Below, one piece after another: positions 37,437-48,578 of a stretch of DNA of 64,000 nucleotides. The notes beneath the pieces were generated by a model that did not search any database, was not told where the DNA came from, and was given only the letters and a program-made list of their open reading frames with translations. Within the stretch, counting starts at the first letter, position 1, and every line of letters starts with the position of its first letter. Source of the DNA: Amphibalanus amphitrite (Eukaryota; Arthropoda; Thecostraca; Balanomorpha; Balanidae). The DNA lies in the NCBI RefSeq assembly GCF_019059575.1, contig NW_024881831.1, positions 186,001-250,000 of the forward strand, written 5' to 3'. A program made the position numbers and the translations under genes.

Positions 37437-39397
37437 ATTAAGGTGCGCGTCATGTGTATGAATCGGATGGATTTAACACGGTCAAATGTTTTCTTTTCAA
37501 ATGCATTCGTGAAAAAGCAAATAAGCTCGTATTTGTTGCTTTGTCGCAGGCTTCGGGACAAAAATAACACAAGCATTTCCGCGCCTTTTTCTTCCAGCTC
37601 CACGGCTGTATATAGCTACCTAAGTATTTGAACGACTCTGAGCTTCCAGAAGGGAATAAGAACAGCAAATACAATATAAGCTCTTGCAAACCACGGTAGC
37701 CATTAGCCAATATCAGCTAATTAAGTAATTACTATACATATAGCTACCGTGCCGCTTGAACACTCAGTCCAATGTCAGTCTCCTCGGCTCACTGCAACTG
37801 GTTTTCTTGCGAACTGGATTACGGTTCGGTGACCGGTGCGGTTACTTTTTTAACCGTAGGTATTATGTCAACATACCCGAGGTCAAATCGTAGAGGAAGG
37901 TTAACTTCACCACATTTCGACTTCTTTAAAATAAAAAAGGCATATAAAGAAAACACCTAAAAACTTCTTTCATAAGAGAATCGACTGGCGTGAACGCATC
38001 AGACATAGGTAGGTGTGCCTTGTCACTGAAAATTCGGTCCCTGATTCGGGTGCACCAACTGACTATATAGACGGCTGGTTGGCGAGACCAAGACGGCTGG
38101 TACCACAATTGGAGCGATCATTACCGGTCTCTCACACAGTGCCTGGGGAGACAGACGGTCGTCCACCAGACCACCGCAAAAACTCGGTCCGCTCCGGCGG
38201 TGAACGTCAGGGGAGCGTCCGGCCGCTGTCAGCTGTGCTGGAGGCATAGCGGTCCGCCCTTATCCCGAGACGTCATCTGCGCGACGCCGTCACCCCCGCA
38301 TTTAATCTCACCACCTGTTGTAGAGACCGACAGGCCACTCGACCGCGGACTCACCTTGACTGGATGCAAATACGCTCCTCCTCCTCCCACACCGAGAGGA
38401 TGATCAACTGCGCCGCTAGCTCTTCCACTGTAGACACATCGCTGTAACACACCTCGTCTGACCAGTTCGACGCTCACTGTCACACGCTCGCGTGATCACT
38501 ACAGTCGACAAACCCCTCTTCACCAAACAGCACCACTACCATCACTAGCACCAGTCCGAATCGCCGCTGCGGATCGCGCCGCTCCGCCCCCGCCGGCCGT
38601 CTCGATACACCTGTTGGAGCGAGCGGCCGCGCGGCGCGCCTGTGCCCCGAGGGCATGCCCCAGGCGCAGCCGCCGCCGTCAGCAGCAGCGACGACCGGCT
38701 GGTGCTGCCATCTGAGGCTTGCTAGGAGAACCTCAGCTTTCCTGGTCACACGGCGCTAGGAATAGTGGCGCCCTGTGCCTTGTGATCTCGGGTGGAAAAG
38801 GGCCTTAGGTAGGCCTACCGATTACCGTGGCCTAAAGCCTGTATGGGTGCACGCATTCACCTTCAGAGCATACTAAGTATCTGTAAAAATACATGTATGA
38901 AAGATGCTTCTGCTGGACCTGTGCCATGCAGGAGGCGGCGTTATTAATTGTTCCGTCTTTTAGGTGCAATTGCGAATGTTTGCTAGCTATAGTCGCACCA
39001 GGGCCCTGGTGCCGCCGCCCGCCAGGGCCCTAATGCTGTTCTTATCCCCCCCCCCCCCTCCGGCATCGTAACACACCGGGGAAGGAAGGGGAAAGCCATC
39101 CGATTCCTCTATCCCTCTGATCTATCCTCCACACGCAATATCCCTTCTCCTCGACACGTCAAGTTCCTTGCTCCGGGCTGGAGGGTCACTTTCATTTGAC
39201 GTGAGTATAAGCTTCTCAGGGACAAACCCTCTTCCGGTGGGGTGACCGTTTACGAGGCTGGATGGCCACGGGCTCAGCCTCACAAGCCACTGTCAGAGTG
39301 ACCGCCTAGGCAATGTCTCTCCCAATTCCTACCATTCTTCCGGATCTAAGGTAAACGGTCTTGCGGCGCCAGTCTGAAAGGGCATATCTTATAAAAC

Positions 39398-39476
39398 AGC
39401 CAGCCAACCAACCAACCAATTAACCAACTGAACCAAACAACCAACCAACTGAACCAACCAAGTACCAACCAAGCAA
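39398..39476. repeat. (CCAA)n-rich low-complexity tract
   Basis: CCAA and near variants repeat irregularly across about 80 bp. Confidence 0.85.
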
Positions 39477-40408
39477 ACAGACGAGGGAAAAACGCCCCCT
39501 TTCGTTATCAATGTAGCGACTATGGAGAGTATTGGAAAGTTTTAAAACCCGCGCCCCGCTGGGGGTCCTGGATTTCCACGCCCTGCAGGGGGGGGGGGGT
39601 GTTCGAACACCCCCCCCCTTCTAACTCGGCTCCTGGGCCATGTAGCAATACGGGAAAGGCGACGTTCGAAAAAGCGTCAAACATAAAGAAGAAATCACTT
39701 CGGTCACTTCTTTGGTCAGGTCAAAGGTCAGGTCACCAGAGTTCATTGAAGGTCAAAATTCAGTATTCACCGATTTGTAGGTCAGATGTCGACAATTTTC
39801 AACAAATCGACGCACAACTCGGAAACTGATAAAGCTACAGCGCAGTGGAAAAGCGCATTTGATAGCTCTATTAACGTTCTTTCCGAGTACCTGGATTGGA
39901 GCTACCGTCGAGGTTTTGGCTTGCAGGGGAAAAACTGCCAAAGTAGCCGTTTTTTTCGGAAACCGTTTTTCTGCAATAACTTTTGACTCAAACCTTGCAC
40001 GAGCTTTCTTTTACCAGCATCGTGTTCCTCTTGTCAAGACGCGTCGAATGACCTATCACTTGCCCTTGAAAGATCGACTTGAAAACTTGACCTCAGGTCA
40101 AGGTCATGACCTGACCGATAAGGGCTAAGTTCCATATCAGTCAAATCCGTATCGTCGAGCCAAACACATCTAAGGTGTTTTCATCGCTCTAGCATGCCTC
40201 TATCAAAAGTTATTCGCGAAAAACAGTCAGATACCATTAGTGACCTGAGATGACCTCAGGGGCATAAAAAGATGTCACGGGTGCCATTTCCATGTTTTTT
40301 TTGTTGTGTGTCAATGCTAATAATTCAGTGTTTTAGAGTGTTTATAACAACTTCCGTCTAAAAATGGTGACTTTCAATTTTCTCCCATTGACTTAGGTAC
40401 CTATACCT

Positions 40409-40673
40409 GTTTGACTAGATAAGTGAAACTTTTTTAAATATAAAGGTACTGTATTATAGAAAGCCTTCGCAAACGCGTTTCGAATAGATCATCTTCAGTG
40501 CTAGCTTCCCATAATACAAAAAGAAAATGGTGAATTCTTTTTGTATTATGGGAAGCTAGCACTGAAGATGATCTATTCGAAACGCGTTTGCGAAGGCTTT
40601 CTATAATACAGTACCTTTATATTTAAAAAAGTTTCACTTATCTAGTCATATATGTCACAATGAACGTTCAACA
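40409..40673. mobile_element. Fold-back insertion flanked by a 12-bp direct repeat
   Basis: GTACCTATACCT occurs at 40397-40408 and again at 40674-40685, bracketing a 265-bp segment that is almost entirely the hairpin at 40413-40647. This looks like a recent fold-back insertion with a 12-bp target duplication. Twelve bases is long for a cut-and-paste element, so the class is open. Confidence 0.65.
40413..40647. repeat. Perfect 111-bp inverted repeat with 13-base loop
   Basis: Arms at 40413-40523 and 40537-40647 are exact reverse complements over all 111 bases, separated by AAAATGGTGAATT. Transcription from either side would give a perfect double-stranded hairpin RNA of about 110 bp. No coding frame crosses it. 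Confidence 0.97.
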
Positions 40674-41046
40674 GTACCTATACCTAATGGGGAGGTCGCA
40701 AAACTGACCAGACCTTAGGTCACCGATATCAAAATTTCCAGATACACATTTTGTACATAATGTTGCTCTCATCAATTGCTGAAAGTTTCAAAGCGATCAG
40801 TCACTCGGTGTAGCTTTGGCAAGTGGGGTCACTTGACCTGACCTGGTGACCTGACCTTAAATGACCTGGGTCTGAAATTTTCACAACGTATGTAGAAAAG
40901 ATGCATGATAAGGTGTGCCAAAAACGCGGCGCTTCGCGCCGTCATTTTTGAGATATTCGCGAAAAAACCGCAAGGGGGTATTCAAACACCCCTTTGCGGA
41001 CGTGAGACACCCCCTTGCGGGCGTCAAACAGCAGGACGCGGGTTAA

Positions 41047-41535
41047 AGGGACACTCCCACCTTAACATTAGATTTGAGTTGAGGTAGCCAAAATGGGGTC
41101 CCTGGCTCACAATTACCGGTTTCGGCACTCACAACATCGAGAAATGCCTTAAATCGGAAATGTTGAATTTCAAAATTGCAGCATTTTGATTCAGAGGGGC
41201 TAATGCATAGGAATACCCCTCTGAATGTGTGACATCAGCGCAGATATCTAACGATTTTTAAATGTTTGACTAAAACGTTTTTGTAGCACGCGGTGGTATA
41301 TGCTGCTTTGCGCGCAACAAGTGCCGCACTTTCAGCTGCCAAACTATTGCTTCCAATTAAAGTCGCTAGGAACAGCGGAGATCCCAAAAAGTAAACAAAA
41401 GTAAAAGTCTAATATCTTGAAAACCGGTGAATACTTTTTGGTGAAATTTGGTAGATATTCGTTTTCGCTCTTTCTGAACCGAGCGACATCACTTTCATGC
41501 CAATTCATAAACTTTTTGAAGGTGGGAGGGTCCCT
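41047..41535. mobile_element. piggyBac-like MITE, TTAA target
   Basis: 489 bp flanked by TTAA at 41043-41046 and 41536-41539. The inverted ends are AGGGACACTCCCACCTT and the reverse complement of AGGGACCCTCCCACCTT, one mismatch in 17. It sits at the TTAA made by the right end (GGGTT) of the adjoining AACCCGCG element. No coding capacity. Its ends differ from the TTAA element at 35145. Confidence 0.87.
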
Positions 41536-41539
41536 TTAA

Positions 41540-42497
41540 TACTACAGGGTGTCCGGAAAGCCCTGGCGCTTTTCAACATTTCTAAAATAAATGCCTTTAG
41601 TCCATAGATACTAAACAATACAACAAAACAATGAACAGGAACACCAAGCCACATGCTTCTGCTAAGTGCCCATTCATTGTAACCGGTAACCACCGTCTGT
41701 GCCGGCGACGGCCTCGACGCAAGGGCGGAAACGCCTGCGGGTTTTGACGATGCCGGACATTTCCTGCAGGGTAAACGCCTGCAGGGTAAACGGCAGCTCT
41801 AACTGGTTCAAAACTTGCAGGTCATAAGAAGGATAGGCATTGAGTCATGACATTCCGGCGAGATAATATAATGGAACAAAATGAAATAAAATAAAATACA
41901 GTAAATTAAAATAAAATTAAGTAATAAAATAAAATTAAATAAAATAGCATAAAACAAGATAAGATAAAATAAGATAAAGACGTTAGCAGGGAGAGCCTCT
42001 GCTCAGGCCAACTGTGTAAATAGATGCTCACTGAGTAATACCTGTAACATCTGTAAACCGCAATCAGATGTGAAACACGGTCATTCAGCAGAGCTCTAGC
42101 TGTTAACACCGAGTGGCACATGCATTATATTCAAAGTTGATGTGTCTCCGCGCCGGCGTTTAGCGCTGGCGGCATTCTACCTGTCAACAAAAAATATCAG
42201 GACAAAGAGCACGTACCAAAGGACAAAGAGTTGCCGTTGCCGACCGCCCCCCCCCCCCCCTTGCCGTTTCTGTCCAGCCAATCCCGGTGTCCAGATGCGG
42301 CGTACAAATCAAAACATTTTCGACCTCCCACAGAACCCCAAGCAGAACCGCAGTAGCTCGACGCGGTTTTGAACTTCGCTAAATTCGCCGCGCGTTATGG
42401 TAATCCGTAGTAAAATAATTGGTACCAAGTCGAAGAAAAACTTGCCAAACATGAAAACTAACGCATTTTGAAGTACGAAGCCACTGAAAGCAAGAAT
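41540..42497. other. Non-coding, AT-rich (AAAAT)n stretch
   Basis: One TIR-like end, ACAGGGTGTCCGGAAAGCC, begins near 41544 without a visible partner. From about 41862 to 41980 an (AAAAT)n-like run may be a degraded retroposon tail. A C-run lies at about 42247-42260. No gene recognised. Confidence 0.5.
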
Positions 42498-43359
42498 CTC
42501 AAACGTTTCATCGATATATGTACATAGGTATTGCTGAAGTGCAAAGCTCTACATCAAAAACATTGGGGGCCGAGCTAAGCAGGTCGAAACTCAAAAATGT
42601 CAAAAATCTGAGATAGTAGTGGTGTAGCCCCGTCAATTTTAGGGGAAGGAGGGTGAATTGCGCCACCTTAACGAAAAACGCTATTTGTAAGAAAACCGCT
42701 GGTAATATAAGCATGCACTGGTAACCACTTCAAAGAGGAACTCATTGGCTACGATTTAAGAGTCTTCCGATCAATTGAAAATGTTTCGTTTGCTCCTGAC
42801 AGCTGTTTTTTTCAGAAACATGCAAAAGGGCGCATTTGCCAACAACTGCTGTAAATTGCGCCAGGGGGATGGCGCAATTAGAACCCAATTGCGCCCTATA
42901 CTTTAACATGGCTAAGTAAATGAGACGGAATGCATATGTTGCAGGCACTTTAGAAAATCAGTCATTTTGTAAAATGCCTAGGCATTTTGCAAAATGCCTG
43001 ATTTTCCAGGCTTTTTGCAAAAAGCCTAGGCATTTTACGACTGAGTCTCCAGTCATTTTGCAAAATGCCTAGGCATTTTACAAAATACCTAGCCATTTTA
43101 CAAAATGACTGAGCAGCGTGTTGTAGATACGAGTACCTAATTATATACGTTTTGGTAGCGTGTAGGTGGACCGAGGAGTCCAGCATTATGACCAGAGGAG
43201 TCCAGCAGTGGGAAGTCCATACCTACCTCTATTTTGAGAAGTGCAGGCCCGCGACATTTCCAACCCCCACGTCAGCGACGCTGCTGGATTTAAAATGATC
43301 GATCTGGAGCGTCAACAAACGACTGGCCCTATGCCGGCCTGTATCTGTAAAACTATCAG

Positions 43360-43439
43360 AGGTCGCGAGGATTCGATCCCACACACTTAGGCGTTAGTGT
43401 CTTCTGAAACCAACGCTCTCGTCCTACACCAAGCGACCT
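43360..43439 (-). tRNA. tRNA-like sequence, probable pseudogene
   Basis: 80 nt on the minus strand with a perfect 7-bp acceptor stem (AGGTCGC with GCGACCT), a usable A box (TTGGTGTAGGACGAGAGC) and a B box close to consensus (GGATCGAATCC). The anticodon stem TTGGT/ACTAA closes a 10-base loop instead of 7, and the T stem is weak. It is better read as a tRNA pseudogene or a tRNA-derived promoter segment than as a working tRNA. It lies inside the level-3 transposon. Confidence 0.5.
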
Positions 43440-43845
43440 GATGATTCTCCCGATGTGGAGCTTGATACTCGTATTTTTAACTGGGACCATGCAAGTAGGT
43501 ACTCAAAGCTGTTGCCACAGAACAAAATAAATCGTGTTTTGTTAATTATTGCTTTAATATTCATTGTGATCAGAGAGCTTTTTTATTCCAAAGAAAAGTT
43601 AGGAAGAAAACCTAAATAATAATACTGTAAACAATTGCGTGGACTAGGCCTAGGGTAGACTTGTTGAAGTTCCTTAGAGCCAATGAGCGCTGTCCAGTCA
43701 ACTGAGGAGGGGAGGGGTGGTCCACACTGGGCTTAAGCCACACAATGCTTTATGCTACAGCCGAGTCTGCAACTCAACCTGGTCGTTACTCAGCATTGTC
43801 GTCATCACAGAGCTTCAAATCGATCAGCTACTGGCTTAACACGTA

Positions 43846-44825
43846 GGGTAAGGTGCCTAATTAGCGACCCCCTTAATTTGAACCGTCATTGCTCACGCTC
43901 TGTGGGTGCCACTGTATTACTGGCTTGATTTTCGGAGAGGTCGTTCATTTTTCTATTAAAATATAGTCATTCTCTGTCCCAATATTCACTAACTTATTTG
44001 TAGTGAGGATTTTGGCAAACCATTGCAAAAAACGCTAATAGGGAACTCTTCCCGATTAGCGACCGGGGAGGGTCGCTAATAAGTCTATGGGTTTCCCCAT
44101 ATTAAAAATTGCAAAAAATGCGACGCCTGAAAAGATGAAATATGATCTAAACCAAAGGTAACCTATACGCAAAGCACTCAATCACTCGAACAGGAACGTT
44201 TATCCAACACATTTACGTAAGTAAAAACTGATCACGTGATGCACCGAAGGCGAAAAGAAGGCGGAAACCCAAATTTTGCGGGCTACCTCGTATGATATTC
44301 GAGGTCCGCGCTGAATTCGGCACCCCTGCAGTCGGTGACGACATTTGACATCCCCTGCCACACATTGCAAGCTTCAGCAACACCTCATTTTAATTTCTCT
44401 CTATTCCCCTTTCTCTCCCTTCTTGAGCTATTTGCGACCATGCCAGGCGCAAATAGGAAATATGAGTTGCGACACATTTTTAACCGCCATGCTGTGCATA
44501 GTTAAGCGATTCACTATGGGAAAACGGCAATCAATTGAAAAAGGAATGTCGATTCAGAATAAAAAAAGGTGCATCATCCTAATGTGCATCGCTTTTCATC
44601 AGAGAGGGCCCAAACACACACGTTTTGGATAAGAAACTCGTCATTTTTATTTAAACTCACTTGAAACGTCCCACCAGAAACATCGACAACCGTAAAATAA
44701 TTTACTTTGATAACCAAAGTATGGCTGACCTTTTGACGATGTTTTTACCCCGTTTTCTCCCGCCAGTTTTTCTGTAGGGAGGTAGGTCGCAAATCGGAAA
44801 GGGTCGCTAATTAGGCACCTTACCC
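43846..44825. mobile_element. Nested TIR element, TA target (level 4)
   Basis: 980 bp with perfect inverted ends starting GGGTAAGGTGCCTAATTAGC, at least 25 bp long, flanked by TA (43844-43845 and 44826-44827). The motif GTCGCTAAT recurs internally near 44075. No transposase. TA target and TIRs fit a Tc1/mariner-type MITE. Confidence 0.9.
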
Positions 44826-46269
44826 TACCTATAGGGTATAGGAAGACGTCCAAAAACTGTTGGCCATAGTATCTGTAGTGGGATCTACGTTCCATGCTGG
44901 TCAGGCATTTTGCAAAATGCCTAGTCATTTTGTAAAATGGCTAGCCATTTTGAAAAAAGCCTGGTTGCGTTCAGTCATTTTTCAAACAGCCGTCTTTTTG
45001 TAAAATGCCTAGGCATTTTACAAAATGACTGATTTTCTAAAGTGCCTGCAACACATACACCCCGGCAGTCTAATGTCATTGCGGCTTACTTAAACATTTA
45101 TAATGTTATTCAGGCTTGATGAATAATAGATGTAGATATAAATGATTTTTGCCCAGGTAGACAACTCTATATGTGTCCGTACGCTTGTAAAAGTGCAACG
45201 AAAACATTTACTGTAACCGACTTGATATATGTGAACGTTTGCGCCTATACAGTTAAATTTTCAATCGTTTCTCGCAAAATTAACAATTTTTATCGTTTTG
45301 AAAACTTAATAACATCAGTTTTTAGTATTTTTATCATAGCTGTCACTTCTCACGCCTGAGTCCATGTTAAAAATATCGTATTTTGTCCATTACACCACAA
45401 GCCGTAGCCTAAATGGCAGCTGGCAGCTGCATTATAAGTTTGACGAGAGAAATAATTTGCGGACTGACGACAGCGGGCTGCTCCCTTACCTGACATTAAA
45501 CTCCTGCTTTATTGCAATCAGTTAATGATGCATTCATACTGTCGTGATACAATGACTACAGCATTATTCTATTTGCGCCCCTGGCGCAATTGCCATGGGC
45601 GCAATTAAAATTGAGGTACTTTTTAATAAAAGCGTAGAAGTTATCATAAAGATGTTGAAGGATATTTACTGTTTCAGTGAAATACAATGAAAAAAAGGGG
45701 CTTTCTTTCTAAATATCACTCTGAAAATCACACAAATATCGCAAATTTGTATAGCCAACGGTTCAAAATACTGCAAAAAAGTTAAGAAAACGCCATAACA
45801 TCTTTGATGGCGTAATGAGCCTTGCTAATTGGCCTCATCAGAGAGTTTGGGCCATAAAATGATCTATCCAGTGGTGAAAATAATGTTTTCGAACACAAAA
45901 ATCTAAACATGCCATTGAATCCGTGGGAATGTTGGTGGGCGCAATTGGTTAGGAGGGCGCAATACACCCACTTTCCCCTACATTTTTTATGTCTGGATCA
46001 TGTTTCTGTATCTTCAAAACTGTAGGCCTGACAGCTCTTCTCGCGAAGGTCTTTTTTCGGTCGAAAATCGCAGAACATGACGTCATTCTGACGTCGTTTG
46101 TGGCCAACCTATCATAGCCTCTGGAAAAAAATTTAGTAACAATGTGTAAAATTAATGCCCGGAGGGATGTTGAAAGTTTGGTGGCGATATCTCCAGCCGT
46201 TTAGGAGATATCGACGGAAAAGGACAGGGAGAGCCGTTTCGACCCCTTCCCCTACGGGGCGCGGGTTAA

Positions 46270-48064
46270 CAGAAGAAATCCTCTGCATACTCAGCATTCA
46301 TTACTCTATAGCCACGATACCTAATGGCTATTGCAGTATATCATTTCATCGAAACGCGGACAGATTGTCGTGGTTACTTGTAAGGTTCTTCGGAGTGTTC
46401 GGACTAACTATGCTCCAAAATTATATTTCCAGACAAGTGCAGCTACCATGCAAGTACAATACTTCCGGAATATGAATCTTGCTAATCTACATATGCTATG
46501 CATTTTCATTCATAATAGGTGGGTAGGAGGTACACTTCAGACGATGCCTCATTAGTCATTTGCATAGTCGCCTTCCTAAGCCGTAAACAGTGTGGAAGTG
46601 GCGTATAACGCAGGGTATATAGAACAACGGGTACACCAACGACGCGGAAAGCGCCCATTTTACTTGGATAAGTTACATGGTAGGTGATATATTTTTTGAA
46701 TATGGAAAAAATAGAGTATTCTATTCTGACGAGTAAAGCCAAATTCATAAAGCAGTTATTTTTAAATTATATGTACCAGAAATAACATACTGACCATAGT
46801 TTAAAACTTAGTCTAAAGTTAGTTGAAAAGCGTATAGTTGATACTAAGATGGCAGGAATCACTGGAAGGCGGAAATGGCGCAGCTATTTCATTCTTTAAT
46901 TGTGTTCGCGAGCAGGATTTACGTGATGCTAGCGACATCTATTAATGTAATCGGGGACGCTGATTGGCTGACCGAGTCCGTGAGCAGTATCACTAATGTA
47001 CGCCAGTACAGGGTTGAGGCAATGTGCGCATGCGCAGGAACTTGTGCTCTCACGGAGGGGCTTTGGTACCTCGGGCAGCGCCCAATGCTTTTTGGACCTG
47101 TTATGGCCTCCGCATCGAAAAAACGCTAGATAAAAAGGTTGTAGAGGAAGCTTGAGGCTACCTTTCCCCACAATAATATTGGCACTTTATCTTTTAGCTT
47201 ACGTGTGAGGCTCGCTTGAAAAAGGTCGATTTAACATGGAAACCCTATGGGGTAGTAGTTTTTGAGCGCCCATTTGGCCTAATGCTACCAACTGTTACTG
47301 GCTACCCCTGGTATAACGTTCCGTCCACTTTCCTGCCAAGAACTATTGCTAGGGAATTGCCAAACAGGACTTCCATGAAAAAAGTCGCGTACCAATTAAA
47401 GCGCTCGGGGCTTTCATCTCTGTTTCTGGCATCGGTATAGGTATAGTATGGCTGTAGTACTAGTGTGAGGCTATATACAGTACAGCTGTCAAATGGATCG
47501 CTTGAGCGTGCGGCGTCCAGCTGAAAATTGCGTGTGCCCGATCTCTTGTGTGGAAAATGCCCGCGTATATATAGTACACAGGAATAAGCTGTCACGCCGG
47601 TCACGTTTTCAGACATGCGCTTCATGCACGCATTCTAGCATGTTTTCAGACACTTAGATACGGGACGGTCGCACCAAAGTAGTGACCAGCGACGCTGACC
47701 GCCCCGCCCGGCAACATTGACCTCAGTGCCAGGGAGACCATTTACTGCAGACCTCTAGACAGCTCCACCCAAAACACACGTACGCTACTAAGGCCAATGA
47801 CATCCAGTATGCTGTAAAGTGTAAAGCATTTGTATTCAATTGTAATCACAATAATAGCGATGTACTGAGGCCATATAACACTTGGTAAACGCGGTGATAT
47901 GACAATGCTCATTTTATGGCGATACAGCGATCGCTCGTAAAGATACGCCGAACAAAAACGCTGCGTGTTCTTCTTCCCTACTTTGTCATAAAAGACAGTT
48001 CGGAATCGGATTGCACTAGTCACCTCCAGAATCATCAATAAATTTACAGGGCCGTAAGTAGGTA
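46270..48064. other. Non-coding, no gene recognised
   Basis: About 1.8 kb of mixed-composition DNA. The longest frames (133 codons minus at 47742-48143; 106-107 codons elsewhere) show no domain and no splice context I trust. No repeat ends seen. Confidence 0.45.
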
Positions 48065-48339
48065 CAGTGGCGGCGGAAGGTATTCTAGGATAGGGGTGCA
48101 AACGATATTGAAGCGCCCCTTCCCGCTGGGCGCCCCTTACCATGCCGATGGCCGTCCCTGCACTGGAAAATCAGTTTCGCCCCTATACAGGCGCCCATAG
48201 AAGTTTGCAGAGTGCTATTCCTGGTCATAATCATCTCCCCAGTAAAAAAAAAATGCAAAATACGCCCTAGCACTAGGGGTGTAACCGCCCATACGGACAG
48301 TGCAATTTTACAGGCCCCAATCTCGGACCTCCCTTAACA

Positions 48340-48360
48340 TTGTAATGTAATGTAATGTAT
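48340..48360 (-). repeat. Pentanucleotide 3' tail of the LINE
   Basis: Four units of TGTAA/TGTAT on the plus strand, i.e. TACAT/TTACA in the LINE's sense direction. Confidence 0.8.
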
Positions 48361-48578
48361 TTAATGAGACAATCCTCGATGTACTCGGGGCTATTACAGT
48401 CTCAGTTATGTAGTACAAAGCATGCAACATATGTACACAGCATTTCCTGCCCTATCATAAACCACGCCTAGGTTGCTGTAAAAAATAGCACATCTTATAC
48501 ACACACGAGACGAATCATCCACATTTAACAACAATCGCTCGATAGTCATTGCTCTAATAGTTCGGACATCGGACCACG

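Larger units (their letters stand above)
36803..39546. other. Non-coding, no gene recognised
   Basis: No gene recognised. A possible LINE or SINE 3' tail lies at 37378-37436. A short C-run is at about 39047-39058. A CCAA-rich stretch lies at 39398-39476. Frames of up to 106 codons here show no domain. Confidence 0.45.
39547..41044. mobile_element. AGGTCA-rich TIR element of the AACCCGCG family, copy 1
   Basis: Ends are AACCCGCGCCCCG on the left and the reverse complement of AACCCGCGTCC on the right. Just inside the left end is a G-run/C-run hairpin whose core GGGGTGTTCGAACACCCC is a perfect palindrome (about 39589-39617). A weaker version lies near 40974-41002 at the right. AGGTCA/TGACCT hexamers cluster at 39716-39790, 40090-40120 (including AGGTCATGACCT at 40101-40112) and 40832-40870. 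It holds the 235-bp hairpin insertion at 40413-40647. A clean TSD is not obvious. Right copies of this end recur at 46269, 53839 and 55071. Confidence 0.7.
42937..45053. mobile_element. Nested TIR element with 52-bp perfect ends (level 3)
   Basis: The ends at 42937-42988 and 45002-45053 are exact reverse complements over 52 bp, starting TGTTGCAGGCACTTTAGAAA. CATA flanks both sides (42933-42936 and 45054-45057), a 4-bp TSD. Inside both ends lie clusters of short palindromes built from CATTTTGCAAAATG and GCCTAGGC. It contains a tRNA-like segment at 43360-43439 and the level-4 insertion. No transposase is seen; without the insertion it is about 1.1 kb. Confidence 0.88.
42642..45978. mobile_element. 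Nested TIR element, TA target, GCGCAATT-rich (level 2)
   Basis: Ends are GGGGAAGGAGGGTGAATTGC and the reverse complement of GGGGAAAGTGGGTGTATTGC, with TA on both outer sides (42640-42641 and 45979-45980). It interrupts the outer element inside a conserved stretch. Several GCGCAATT or ATTGCGCC motifs lie near both ends. Without the inner insertion it would be about 1.2 kb. A TA target suggests a Tc1/mariner-type MITE. Confidence 0.82.
42498..46269. mobile_element. AACCCGCG-family element, copy 2, split by nested insertions
   Basis: Sequence at about 42575-42641 and again at 45979-46269 matches 54735-55071 of the copy at 53896, with everything in between being inserted DNA. The right end is CTACGGGGCGCGGGTT at 46253-46268. 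The left edge is too diverged to place, so the start is approximate. Shared text includes the CTGAAAGTTT...GGCGATATCTC...CCG motif before the terminal hairpin. This is the outer shell of a four-level nest. Confidence 0.65.

Noticed and set aside
42961-43120. CRISPR-like array of short palindromic repeats
   Set aside because: Units are irregular, have no unique equal-length spacers and lie at the end of a transposon; the genome is eukaryotic.
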